Shown here piece by piece: positions 21,450 through 33,814 of a stretch of 64,000 bases of DNA. The position numbers and the translations under genes were made by a program. The stretch lies in the NCBI GenBank assembly GCA_020002185.1, contig CM034539.1:33066918-33130917 (forward strand). The letters run 5' to 3'. Every line of letters begins with the position of its first letter. Position 1 is the first letter of the stretch. Source of the stretch: Paraescarpia echinospica. Lineage: Eukaryota; Annelida; Polychaeta; Sabellida; Siboglinidae. The notes beneath the pieces are model-generated. The model was not told the origin of the DNA, ran no database searches, and saw nothing but the letters and a program-made list of their open reading frames with translations.

Positions 21450-23340
21450 AGTTTTTATCCATGAATATATTTTTTTAAATCTAATTATAGATCAGATCAA
21501 GTTGCGCTGCTTCATGTGAATAGAACATTTGATAATAATAGTACTCGCTAAAACATACAAATTAAACATTTATTTTTGACGTGTTACTTTACCGTTACTG
21601 TACACTTTTGTGCGAAAATGGCCCATATATATAATTATATACAACATTAGTTATTAGAGCAAGAATAAAGGAAAACATACAGTGTACACTGGATAAGGTC
21701 AAACCTCCAGGGACTAATACTGACAATACTGATAAGCGGAATTTCTGATAATTAGAAAGTTATCAGAAGGTCCCCGTACTGGGACCTTTGCCCAGGACCG
21801 AGGAAAAGATTGCCTTAACTTAGCGAAAATCAACTTATGTGTGTTCGAGTTATCTGGAGTGCACTGTATATGACCAATGCATACAAGTAATTGTGTAGAA
21901 GCTCACTAAAAGTTGTCCAAAGTAATGGATTGGGATTTTAGTGCGACTGAATCAGCATAGCAAGGTTATCTTGTATTTCTTTTCCATTTAGCCAGCTGTA
22001 CACTTGGTGATAAGTCCCCTTATCTAATATCTAAACTGAATTAATCTGCACAGTGTTGAATTAGTTAACTCATATTTAGGCCCAGATTCCTAAATTCAAC
22101 TTTGTTTATTTGCAGGAACATTGGAAATAGCCGAGCTGACGGAAAGAGGAAATTGAAGAGCTCTACTCAACAGTGCCATTAATTGGACAACGGGTCACCT
22201 GACATAAGATGGTGCCTGACGTTGTTCTGCCCCATTCTGTTCTGTGCGACATCTACTGGGAAGCTGTACATCACTTCGTGTTCCAAATGTATGTGTGCAT
22301 CTGATATCTTTGTGTATCAAAATGCATAGCAGTGCTATTAATAGGACAATATGTTAACTGACACAGTAGTGAAGAAGTCTGACTTTGTTCTGCCACAATA
22401 GTTCCGTGTGGCTTCTGCTGGGAAGATGTACATCACTACATATTTCGAATGGATTTTTGCAATCGATCGATTTGTGCATCCAAATGCACAACATCCTGTC
22501 ATTATGTTGCAAAATAGAAGTATATAATAAAATGTATGCTTTCTTATGCTCTTCGTGTTTGGATTGTGTTCATATTCTTAAAAATTTGTTGAAACAAGTT
22601 TGTGTTAAGTGAACTATACTGGGAGTGGTGTATACAATTGTATCAACAAAGTTGATTTTACAATAATTTTGAAAATTCATAAAATGTATATTCCACAACA
22701 TTTTTAATGTTTTAGGGATCTTCTTGATTTAAATACACCAGTGATGACTGAAAACAGTGTTTTAAAATATGCGTTATTTTTTAAGTTTTGTAATCTTATA
22801 ACTTTATTTCCATCATACAATGGCCATTTTATTTGTCATCGAAATGGGAGTTCGACAGAAACAAATTCAATATCGTTTACTGTAAACGATTGGCAGAACA
22901 AATAATTAATGCACTCCCAGTACCAAATAAAACATGTTGCACCACTGATACAATATAATTTAATATTTTGTCGACAATAATGTTATTATGCTCTTTATAA
23001 ATCTACATTTATCGAACTAAAATTATACCTTACATAGATAGGAAAGTACATAACCACCTATGCTATTTTAATATTGTACATTACTTCATGTGATGTATAA
23101 TTTTGTATTTATACTGCTTATGGAAATAGCAGCTGGATTTATGGTGCAAACAAAATGGTTTCATTATTGAATGTTTCTCGGCTTCAATAAGTTTCTGTTA
23201 TGTAAAAGTTTAATTAAAACTTGAAAATTTACGCCGGCGATGGGACGTCCCCGGACATTATGCAACTGACTCAGCGAAAAAAGGGCCAAATTATGCAGAC
23301 AACAGAAATATTCGCGCCAGACGGTTTATTTTGGAAAAAC
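21450..23340. other. AT-rich stretch, no gene seen
   Basis: Includes an imperfect tandem pair at about 22170-22500 built on GGGAAGCTGTACATCACT/GGGAAGATGTACATCACT. No exon or element motif was recognised. Confidence 0.5.
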
Positions 23341-23344
23341 CAGA

Positions 23345-23416
23345 ATGGATTTGTGGAACTACACGAGCTGGAGTAAGAGCAGACGCTGCGCGTTCGCAAA
23401 ACTTCTTCCAGACAGG
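23345..23416 (+). CDS. Possible first coding exon, unknown
   Basis: ATG opens 24 codons (DLWNYTSWSKSRRCAFAKLL) up to CAG|GTTAGT, a good donor, after a GC-richer upstream segment. No following exon was found in the window. This may be chance. Confidence 0.2.
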
Positions 23417-24049
23417 TTAGTAATTTCGAATTATTCAGCTATAATCATGTATATTTAGGCATATGAGTATACATACTAATGTTGCTTGTACTAAACTGAT
23501 TTGATTGTTTACCTTTTAGTCATAGCCAATGGCAATGTCGGCATGGGCGACCTGGCTGGATCGTCTTTACTATAGACTAATATCAGGCTGCTAACAGTAC
23601 GACGCTAGGGCATATACCTACACTGTATGTTAATGATAATATGACTATATTATGTATGTGTCGTATATATATGGTAGTTGGCTAGTAGCCTAAGCAGGCT
23701 TGGGATAATAGTAATAGTGTAAATGCATTATAAATGACCCGCAACGATTACAATTATTGAACTAATAGTAAAATATTGAACAAAAACAATATGTACATAA
23801 CGTACTAATAACAGTAACTTAATAGTAACTTACCCAATCTGTTACTTTTATATTAAAAATTACTATTATTGGACATTTCAAAATTTAATTTGAATTCTTT
23901 TGTAATGATATGTAGTCTTGGTATTTAATTATTTACAAGGAAAGGTATATTCCAGTAGTTTCACCAGGTTGTTTGATTGCCTCTACTGTGAGTTTTTGTT
24001 ATGTTCAGCGCCCGTCAATACTATGAAAATTAATGCCCAGAACATGTAT

Positions 24050-24071
24050 ATATATATATATATATATATAG
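24050..24071. repeat. (TA)n microsatellite
   Basis: Uninterrupted TA run of about 22 bp. Confidence 0.9.
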
Positions 24072-24344
24072 CATTTGACCGTGGACATTGGTTGCATTTG
24101 GCAGGTGGTCGTTCATTGTATTGCAACTTTTGCAAGTACATTAACATGACTATTGTTAGAAACAATCAGTGCTGACTATTAATACATGGTTGTACCATAT
24201 TTTCAGAACTCGAGGTGTGTCATCACTACAAGCACACATAAGCGGCAACGCTCTTCACCTTCAGGTAACCGAGTGTTGTGGTACACATCAATCTGGCACC
24301 AAAACTTTTATCAAAATCATAACTACAAGCAATAAACAAGTATA

Positions 24345-24475
24345 TCATAGGCGGATCCTGGGTGGCCTGGGGGCATGTGCCCCCTAGACCTTAGGAATTT
24401 GGCGTGTCTGCTGATCTTTTATAATGGGCCCATGCGGCCATGTCTCCCCCAGACCGTTTGAAATATGTCCCAGTT
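24345..24475. repeat. GGATCC-GGGGGC interspersed repeat fragment
   Basis: GGCGGATCCTGGGTGGCCTG, GGGGGCATGTGCCCCC and a later GGGCCCATGCGGCC resemble the widespread invertebrate repeat with this start. The class is uncertain. Confidence 0.4.
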
Positions 24476-24639
24476 TAGGTGATAATAAAAAAATTGAGTT
24501 ATGGCGACGCGGCGGCGAAAATGTTTCAACAGCGCCTATGTCAACACCACTCCAGCCGAGCGGCTGAAATTATGGTGGCGTAGTAGCAACATAATTTAAA
24601 CTACACCATTTGGTTCGGCCGCCAGTGGAGGTTTTCTTC

Positions 24640-25775
24640 AGATGTAAGCATTTAAAAGCATGACTACGTAACTGAGCCGCTGTTTCCACCTGAATGCAAC
24701 GGTCACGCATGGCTGACGATCTGTGCAGCCACCCCTGAAAGACGCACGGCTTTTCTTTCAAATATCATATCGACTATTGCATGCACAGTTCGCCCACGCT
24801 GGGGGAACTGATAATACTCGACACGCGAGAACTTTTAAAGTGACTCTGGCGTCGATCTTCTCGTGTCAGATATAACATATTTCGGAAGAAAGCGATGATA
24901 CCAAGTATCGACTGCTCAATACAAATGTGATATTTAGTGTAGATAACATCAGACAAACTACAACATTTATTTAGGTTCGGCCCAATTGAAATTCGGCGGA
25001 AAACGACAATATTTGCTACGTATTGCATGTCTCTACTGGGGCGGTCGGCTTAGTAATCGTTGGTAACCTAACCCTACCCATAATCATAACTAACTATAAC
25101 TATTTTGACTAGAGCGCGGTGGTGCAGTGTTAAAAGCAACGGACTCTCAATCGGGTTCCAATCGTCTTGCTGGCGTTTCGCGTTCATTCACTCTATGTCA
25201 CGCCAGTTCACTCAGCTGTATGAGTGAGTGCCTGGCCATAGACAGTGGCGGGTATATGTGTACGAATATTTTTCGCGCAGTAAGTACAGCGTGGCTTAAT
25301 GTTTCCCAGATAAGTCAAGATGGTGTACTATTCACGCGGACTAGATACCGCGCTATATATGAACTTTCCTTTATATTTTGTACAACTGACCCTGATCGCA
25401 AGCATGACTGAATCAAACCCTAACTACGTGTAGCAATAATCTAAACCTTAATTAATAATAATTTTACACACTATCCATTTATTCCCGTCGTCTCAGTGGT
25501 CCAAATGATTATGAACTCCACCCTTGTGTTATATTTGTTATATAAAGCTATTCACACTATACCAAGTTACCAGATATACCGATATGATATTAAAGTTCGC
25601 GCTCTTTATTAAACCGACTGCGAGTTTTAGTTAACGTATTCATACACTACTTACAATGCAGTGCATCGGTAGTGATGTGTAGAACATGGACGTATGTTCT
25701 GGAGAGCATAAACGATGTTGAGTAACAGCACACACATTCTGAAATACACAATAATCTAATTGTCAATAGTCATGT
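24640..25775. repeat. Segmental repeat copy III, part 1
   Basis: Colinear with 17800-18900 and 47780-48900: GAATGCAACGGTCACGCATG, TTCGCCCACGCTGGGG, GTTCGGCCCAATTGAAATTC, then a SINE and TCGCGCTCTTTATT. Confidence 0.75.
25106..25380 (+). mobile_element. tRNA-derived SINE
   Basis: GAGCGCGGTGGTGCAGTG head, eroded B box, SINE body and CCGCGCTATATATGAAC tail. Confidence 0.75.
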
Positions 25776-26330
25776 GTCATTTCCCAAAACCACGTACCTA
25801 GGTTAGTATTGACACGCCATCACTTGTCAACATAATTGCCCAAATTAAGGGTCGAATGTAATGTAATTAGGATTATTTATCCAGACTTCTTTAGATGTAA
25901 GCATTTAAAAGCATTATTACGTAACTGAGGCGCTGTTTCCACCTGAATGCAACGGTCACGCATTGTTGACGATCTGTGCGGCCACCCCTGAAAGAGGCAC
26001 GGCTTTTCTTTCAAAGTGCATAGATGTTCCTGACGTCGATCTTCTCGTGTCAGACATAACATGTTTCGGAAGAAAGCGATGATACCAAGTGTCGACTGCT
26101 CAATACAAATGTGATATTTAGTGTAGATAACATCAGACAAACTACTAGATTTATTTGGGTTCGGCCCAATTGAAATTCGGCGGAAAACGACAATATTTGC
26201 TAAGTATCGCATGTCTCTACGGGGGCGGTCGGCTTAGTAACTGTTGGTTGCCTAACCCTAGCCATAACCATAACTAACTATAACTATATTGTATAGAGCG
26301 CGGTGGTGCAGTGATTAAAGCAACGGCATG
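25776..26330. repeat. Segmental repeat copy III, part 2 (truncated)
   Basis: Second copy of the same block, ending in a SINE head (GCGCGGTGGTGCAGTGATTA) cut off at 26325 by a TG-rich array. Confidence 0.7.
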
Positions 26331-26525
26331 TGTGTAGGCGTTTATGTGTGTAGTGTGAGTGTGTGAGTGTGTTGGTGCGTGGGTGTGTTGGTGTGTTGGT
26401 GTGTGTGTGTGGGGGGGGTCGGTGTGTGGATGTGTGGGTGTGTGGGTGTGTTGGTGTGTGGGTGTGTGGGTGTGTTGGTGTGTGGGTGTGTGGGTGTGTG
26501 GGTGTGTGGGTGTGTGGGTGTGAGC

Positions 26526-26568
<43 letters not shown>

Positions 26569-26895
26569 TGCGTGGGGCGTGGTGTGGTGTGTGCGTGTGA
26601 GTGTGCGTGTACGTGCGTGGGTGTGTTCGTGCGTGTGTGTGCGCAGGAGCGTGGTGCTTGCATGGGTGCGTGCGCGTGTGTGTGAGTGTGTGTGTGTGTG
26701 TGTGTGTCAGTGTGTGCGTGCGTGCGTGGTGTGTGGTGTGTGGTGCGTGGTGTGATGTGGTGTGACGTGGTGTGCTGTGGTGTGTGCGTGTGCGTGTGCG
26801 TGTGCGTGGTGTGCCAGTGTCCATGTGCGTGCGAGTGCGTACGTGAGTGGATGCGTTCGTGCGTGTGTGTGTGCGTGTGCTTGCGTGAACGTGTC
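26326..26895. repeat. Long TG/GGTG-rich degenerate microsatellite
   Basis: About 570 bp of GTGTGGGTGTGT, TGTG and TGCG units. All frames over it are artefacts. Confidence 0.95.
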
Positions 26896-27156
26896 TAAAA
26901 ACTCCCGGGATAGCGTATACACTGAATGCTTAGCAGAGATTAATATCCCATAATCAACCAGTTGACCCATCGGCTTCATTTTTGGTCTCTCAAAAGGCGT
27001 GTTGGATCAACGAGTCTCATCTTCACATAACGGGTCAGTCTGTCTGATCCTGGTTTGGCCAGGGGTGCATCTTTGTACATACAAACTCTCGGACTAATTA
27101 GACGCATCTGGCGATCAACATACATTCAACCGAGGTATTCAAGTATTAACAACGTC

Positions 27157-27914
27157 CCGAAATCGACAGCACATCAGAAACAGAAAAAGATCTCGGTGTA
27201 ACGTTCGACAGATACCTAAAATTCCGACAGCATATTGGCACCATTGCAAAGAAGGCAAACCAGATGACAGGCCTCATCAAGCGCACGTTTAAACATCTGG
27301 ACAGTAGCAGCTTCCGATTATTATATACAGCGCTAGTGAGACCACATCTCGACTATGCTGACTTCATCTCGAACCCGCACTACGCCGTAGACATCAACAC
27401 CCTTGAAAGAGCACAACGGAGAGCAACCAAGCTGGTCCCAGAAATAAGAAACTTGAACTATGAAGACAGGCTGAAACAGCTTAACTTACCAAGTCTGGCA
27501 TACCGAAGAAGAAGAGGAGACCTGATCCAAGTCTACAGAATTATCAATGGCATCGACGACATCAATCAAGAGGACTTCTTCATGATCACAACAAACCGCA
27601 CACGAGGCCACAACAAAAAATTGTATAAGACACCAAGCAGACTTGATATTAGGAAACACTTCTTTTCACAACGCATCTTCCTAGACTGGAACAACCTTTC
27701 TCAGCAAACAGTGAACGCTGAAAACATCCTCTCCTTCAAAACAAAACTCGACAAAGAATTAAAGATGGACAGGTTAAAATTTTAATAAAAGCACAAAATA
27801 ACAACACAAGCCACGTCCTCAATACCAAAATACGATGCATAAAGGCGGGTGTACACAAGGCTGTTTTGCCTTACTTTAAAACCCAAAGATCCAGGCAAGT
27901 TATCCAGGCAGGTT
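27157..27914 (+). mobile_element. CR1-like LINE, 5'-truncated RT C-terminus
   Basis: Open frame to 27782 reads ETEKDLGVTFDRYLKF, then AKKANQMTGLIKRTF, LYTALVRPHLDYADF, LERAQRRATKLVPEI and LPSLAYRRRRGDLIQVYRII. This is the C-terminal region of CR1/jockey-group RTs. Its limits come from comparison with 45720-45760, where the flanking words AACGTC and ATTAC adjoin without it. The 3' end carries two copies of ATCCAGGCA(A/G)GTT. Confidence 0.85.
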
Positions 27915-28739
27915 ATTACTGTATGAGATTTCAAACGCCCTGCATGACGTTTATACACATTCATTAACACAACTTTTCAGGTACACTCACACCTATCAGG
28001 ACTGTCTCTGCTTTGCCTGTTGTAAACGACTGTGCAGAGAGAGCCGTCAAACTGGCGACGGATTTCAACGTGGCTCTCTCTCAGACGACAAAGAGCAGCG
28101 CCAGCTCATCTTCCAAGTTGCAGAGTCGCATTGTGGGCTGATGCCTCAGGCTACAAAGACAGGATGATGGATTTTTAATAAGGCAAAACAGCTGTGCTGT
28201 TATGCACTTTCCATATGTGGAATTGCGTGTATGTTTACCTTATTACAAATGCTCTGACCGGAAATTTCAAATGTTCATCCTGGAGTTCAATAAATCTGTT
28301 TCATTAAAAAAGTATGTATTGAGCTAATTTTTATTAGAGGTGATAATTGTATAATTCATAGGTCACAGTGATAATTTGAGTAAAATTGCTATAATAGATT
28401 TTTAGATATTGTGTTCTTAAAGTTATCCCTATATTGTGATTTTATTTAAAAAAAACTCTGGGGACTTTGAGAGTTCTTTTCCTCTTAATAGTTTTCTCTG
28501 AAATGTTAACACAGTTGTTTTCTCAGCCATCTTCACCTTTTTAGCCCATAGCACGGTTGATTTTTAAAAAAAAACAATTTGCCCTGGCCATTCACACAAC
28601 TACCACGTCACCACCAGATTAGAATTAACTACACGTATTTTGCTTTCATCCTGGCCGTTGGACTGTGTGCTATTGAGGTAACTAAACGTTAACCGAGAGA
28701 ATATTTTTAGCTGGTAATTGTAGGTTTCCAGAAATGTGT

Positions 28740-29655
28740 AAAACAGTCTAGAGTCTGTCTGTCTTTATACACACAACATTTCAGGTACATGCACACCTAT
28801 CAGTGCCCCCAAGACACACGATTTTAACCCCACTAAACTCACACGCACCCTGCCTTTGCTTATGCAACATCTAGATTTTCTATCTGGGTTTATTACCATA
28901 GCCTTTGTCTCTCCCGTGACTCCCATAAGGCAGTGGGGGTTTATGATCAGAGTTCTCCGTCTCCTAGACTGTTTGCCATCCAAGGACAGTGAGCCCAGTC
29001 TGCTCAGTGCTATTTACCCATAGCTGGTGGTTGGATTAGTGAGCGTCGGGACATGTCCACACGTCGGTGGACCCAGCACACTACACCTGAGGGCTCCAGC
29101 CTGCTCCCCGGTCCCCAGCACATTTGCCTGGGGCCGCAAGGTACCCACTATCCGTAGTGCGCCACAATGAGATTGTGCTAGGGTCTTGTCTGTGGAGAGT
29201 CTATGTACCAGCAGGGAGTTAGCTGGCGGCCGAAGCTCACACTACAGCACTTGACGCATCATACAGACCTGTGCTACTGCACCGCACTTCTACATGCAAC
29301 CATAGCAAGAGGATTAACCTAGTCGTGGATGTTATTTGTTTTGCCTAAATCTGGGGTCTGTGTGTCTACGGGTCTTGCCTTTCCAAATTCCAGTTTTGCC
29401 GTTTTTGAAAAGTCCCCGTTTCCCAATTTATTTGAACCGAAACATGAAAATGTGAGATTCGAACGTTCACAAACTGTTTCAAAGGATACAGCTACGATTG
29501 TTAGTAAACCTGGCTGGCATGTCATCATACAATATAACAGTTTTAGGTTTGTTAGAAAGTACACAATACCGTGTTGCCACGGAATGTTTGTGATGTACAA
29601 ATTTTGGACACGAACAGATCTGCACTTTAATATATATACTTTTTATCTATGAATA
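28740..29655 (+). repeat. Unclassified interspersed repeat, copy 2
   Basis: Partner of 20600-21445, with several indels of about 40-60 bp. It retains GGGGCCGCAAGGTACCC and CGAAGCTCACACTACAGCAC. Confidence 0.7.
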
Positions 29656-29710
29656 TATATTTGTAAGCATGAATGTAAAGTAAATTGATCATGCAATTGA
29701 ACATGCATAC

Positions 29711-29830
29711 CACGGGCAAATCCGTCGGGTCGTTAAAGCTAGTAATAGCTCCTTTCAACAACTCCTCCAACGTTCGACCGCTGACAACGGTCGCTATCAC
29801 AGCCAAGGCAAAGACCGGCTTGAACAGAAT
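29711..29830 (-). pseudogene. Orphan signal-peptide exon of the CAP family, start codon lost
   Basis: Minus strand: CGCTGCAG acceptor, then 40 codons ILFKPVFALAVIATVVSG, TLEELLKGA, DPTDLPV and GTATGC donor. It aligns with gene B exon 2 (MLFKPIF...), but ATG is ATT and two codons are missing. Flanking intron similarity runs to about 29980. No promoter or other exon of the family lies near it on this strand. Confidence 0.8.
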
Positions 29831-30775
29831 CTGCAGCGAAAGAACATTTGAACTAATGTAGCTTGTGTTAAAATCAAAACCAGTGTTCCCCTTCACATCA
29901 CAAACGATAACACTACATATTAATTTGTTAAAATACAAATAACTTGTTCGTTTTCACAATCATATAAGGATATAATTAGAACACGGCCTGTAAGTCTCGC
30001 GTCTCGTTTTCACTTTGAAGTTAGCTGGCGACATCCTTTGCGCTGTCGCCTGCATATAGGAATAAGATATATCAATTTCATTTGGAGTATAATCACAGGA
30101 ATGACACAGAAGACTCATGAATGTTCCCGTTTCCGACTGATGGAAATAAATCATACAGGTGGGAGAAGTTTTGTAAGTAACAATGTTAGAGTATTCGTGT
30201 TTAGCGTAGGTTATAACTGAATATCTGTAATATCGCTCGGGCGATGTGTTTACGTCGTAACTTGACGTATGGCAGTTTGTGCTTCATTCGGGGATACAAC
30301 AGCCACACGAAATATATACAACCGATCTCGTTAACACTGTTTTGTTTTCATAGGCAGTTAATGCGGTAGGAAAACTGTTGTAGGTAATATGTTCACGGTA
30401 ATCGTGCATTTTATCAGCCTTACGTAAAGTCGTCACCCGGCCTGTCCCGGGGCTGATGTTTTAACCATCGCTAAAACGATTAGCGTAAAATGTTTAATTA
30501 CAAAACTTCCCCCACCACTTTAGTTAGTTTAATTTTGTTAGTCAGAAACCAGAAATATTATCAGTCGTTATATGTCATTCAAGTGATTACACCCCAAGAC
30601 AAAAAACATCGTATTCCCTAACCAGACGCCGAGTTACTTCCTGTCGCCAGTCATAATAATAACAATAATGCTGTATTCTGCACGTAAATCAAGATATCCT
30701 AACATATTACCAAGGACAATATTTCCGTGGCACACCTGTGAAAGTGTCCCAGTGACGCTGTCGCGCTGCGACAGC

Positions 30776-31242
30776 TGTCGCGCTTACATTTATCCGGGCG
30801 TTAAATTTTATCCGGGTGATGTTTATGTGCATATGTAAGGCATAATATTTGGCACCAGCAGATCACGTAAATAATATCCAGTAGTTAAATATGTTTCGTT
30901 TGTTGTCGTAATACGAGCGTTGTAGTTAGAGTACATAATTATAATTTGCTGTTTCAGATTTGTGACCAAGTATAAGAGTAAGTCACGTGACGTGTGCGTT
31001 GAGGGAAACTGTTTTACGACAGAAATTGTTTATATCTGTGGGAAGCAAACATTTTATAATTGATGTATATATGTAGACATATATAGAAATATATATATAC
31101 ATATACATATAAACATACATAACGCCCGGATAAATGAAAACGCGACAGTCGTAGTTGGTGCTAAATACATTCCCTAGATACGCGCACGCGCAGAAACGTC
31201 ATCCGGATATTATTTAACGCCCGGATCAATGTAAGCGCGACA
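30776..31242. mobile_element. MITE-like element with 31-bp inverted ends
   Basis: TGTCGCGCTTACATTTATCC at 30776 and its reverse complement to 31242 form 31-bp TIRs with one mismatch. A third, less exact copy of the right end lies at 31117-31147. The 467 bp between have no ORF and a TA-rich centre. The family is unknown. Confidence 0.65.
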
Positions 31243-31689
31243 ACGCATCCCTGTTTTGACAGTTTTCAGTAGACTACTACTGTAACATACCTGCCACATG
31301 ATACGGATTACAGTATCCGATACGGATTTTGACGATGTTTTTAGTAATACGGCCGTACTCCATTTTGATATTGATTTTAAAAAAATTAGAAAAATCTTTA
31401 TATAGCCTCACTATTTACTTGTATGCATCACAAAACCATACTGCCGTCATATCAGTCGAAAAACCAACAGCTTTCGGTGCAATGTAGAAATCGTTCATTT
31501 TAGTGACTAACTACATCGAAAGAACGAATTAAATCACCGACAATAGTGAGTGATAAATCACTCACTATTTGCCTTCGTTGTAGCGCGCAATAGCCAATAG
31601 GTGGCGCGCTCGTAAATTTTTGTTATAAAAATGCGATAGGTGGCTCAACGGCGGGAAACAGCTAATCGCCACATCCGCAACGTTGTTAA

Positions 31690-31800
31690 CATGCGCATCA
31701 TCAACGACGAACGCTCCATCCAGCACAACGACTCTACCATCGCGGTCAGTTTTACGGTGCGTTCCTTCTTCGAGGATGACGATGTCGCGCCAGCCGTCTA
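31690..31800 (+). other. GC-richer segment with a short open frame
   Basis: ATG at 31690 opens 36 codons (MRIINDERSIQHNDS to DDDVAPAV) to TAG. The minus strand is also open. No family was recognised and no splice context was found. It might be an exon remnant. Confidence 0.15.
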
Positions 31801-31894
31801 GGCGTCTTTCATGTATAATTACAACTGATGATTGGTGATTGTATACATAACATTAACTGTATGCTTGAAATCTCATTGGAGAAAAACGGTAGCG

Positions 31895-31896
31895 AA

Positions 31897-31968
<72 letters not shown>

Positions 31969-32239
31969 TGCGTGTGTGTGCGTGTGTGTGTATGCGTGTG
32001 TGTATGTGTGCGTGTGCGTGTGCGTGTGTGTGTGTCTGTGTCTGTGTGTGTGTGCGTGTGTGCGTGTATGTGTGCGTGTGCATGTGTGTGTGTGTGTATC
32101 TGTATGTGTGTGCGTGTGTGTGCGTGTCTGTGTGTGTGCGTGTGTGCGTGTGCGTGTCTGCGTTTGCGTGTCTGCGCGTGCGTGCGCGTGTGCGTGTGCG
32201 CGTGCTCCTGTGTGCGTCTGTGTCTGTGTGCGTGTACGC

Positions 32240-32270
<31 letters not shown>

Positions 32271-32276
32271 TGTTTC
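31895..32276. repeat. Long TG-rich microsatellite
   Basis: (TG)n for the first about 70 bp, then TGCG/TGTC variants. Frames are artefacts. Confidence 0.96.
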
Positions 32277-32328
32277 ATGCTCAACAAATTGGCTGTAGCA
32301 AAAAGTGTGCACAGTATAACAGCAGGTT

Positions 32329-32655
32329 GTGATTACAACAATAGCTATGGCGCTGAATGCATTTGGTAGACAGGAAGATTGTTTCAAACAAGATTGGAGG
32401 AACACCAGAAACGACGTATACAACACACAATTAGCGAGAAACAAATACCTCCACAATCAACAAATAGACCCTCGCGGTTCATACAACAGCAGAAAAACAC
32501 AGCATAGACTGGGAGGGAGCAAAATGATAGACAGAGGGGTAAACCGAAGACTACGAAACATTAAAGAAGCCGGATGGATAAAAAAAATCGAGACTTGGGC
32601 AACTGCAATCTCTCAAACGTGTACGATGACGTCATTCAAAGAGGAAGTGTACTGA
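32329..32655 (+). CDS. Unrecognised 108-codon open frame
   Basis: Non-repetitive composition, basic and Asn-rich, with YNTQLARNKYLHNQQ and GGSKMIDRGVNRRLRNIKEA. Possibly a fragment of a transposon-encoded protein. No partner exon, signal peptide or membrane segment. I cannot assign it. Confidence 0.25.
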   Translation: MITTIAMALNAFGRQEDCFKQDWRNTRNDVYNTQLARNKYLHNQQIDPRGSYNSRKTQHRLGGSKMIDRGVNRRLRNIKEAGWIKKIETWATAISQTCTMTSFKEEVY

Positions 32656-32991
32656 TGACGCTTGCGTTGTTCACAGGAGGAAGCCACCGTAACGCAGTAC
32701 ACGTCTTAAGTATGCTAAGAAGAAACTGTTTAAATGAAGCAGGATGTGATCTTTGAGTGACAAGTTAAGCAGTTTTCTACAGCAATATCATTACGCTGGC
32801 CATCGTCGAATAGTAGATCGATTTCTTGTCAACACAGAATGACGTAAATAAAAGTGGTGTCCGTGTTAAGTGGAACACAGTGTACGGTCAAGCCCAGTTA
32901 AGTTAAAACCTAATTGGGCACGTGAAATACATATGTTTGCTCAGTAGGTGAACGCTGAGGAGTGAGTTCACCATAATTACTTAAAGGTGAG

Positions 32992-33293
32992 GGTAAGTTT
33001 TATATAGCGCAGAATCCAGTCCATTACACTTTACTCCCAGAAAGATATGTTCAATCGAACACCATCTGACCTTTTTCTCGGAAGCATCCAGCCACGCAAC
33101 AATTAATGCGCGAAGTCTATTTGTACACAAATATCCACCAGTGTCTATAGTCAGGTACATCCATACAGCAGAGTGAGCTGGAGCTAAGTAGAGTGAACGA
33201 ACTTGCCCAAGGTTCGACACGACAGCGCAGGATTCGAACCCGGTTTCTCTCGATTGAGAGTCAGAGGTGCTAAATACTGCGCTGCAAGCTAAA
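32992..33293 (-). mobile_element. tRNA-derived SINE, minus strand
   Basis: Reverse strand head GCGCAGTATTTAGCACCTCT, B box GGGTTCGAATCC (canonical), body, and the GGACTGGATTCTGCGC tail. The best-preserved pol III box in the window. Confidence 0.82.
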
Positions 33294-33465
33294 CAAAAGC
33301 TAAAGCTAAACAATGTCCCTCTCATAGTAGCCACTGGATTCACAAATGATCGACCACTAACAAAACAACCTCTGATGACAAAATTAAAACAAAACCTCCG
33401 TTAAATTAGATAGTGTCTGCAGGCGCCTCGATGTCGACTACCTTCTCTGATCCCGATTGCGTCAC

Positions 33466-33569
<104 letters not shown>

Positions 33570-33814
33570 AGGTAGATTAGAGAGGAGAGAGAGGAGAGAG
33601 AGGAGTGAGAGACAAAGAAAAGAGATGTGCAGAGAGAGGGGAGAGAGTGGAGAAAGAGGAGAGAGAGTTAGTGGTGATAAGAACGGGTTGGGGAAAAAGA
33701 ACCGTGATCGGGGCGTTTGCAGACATTCTCTGTTAACGGTAGTCAGTCTGTTTCTCTACCATGAATAAGCGAGCGAAGTATTTTGTAACAGGAAGTCTGG
33801 TGTGTTGAACACCA

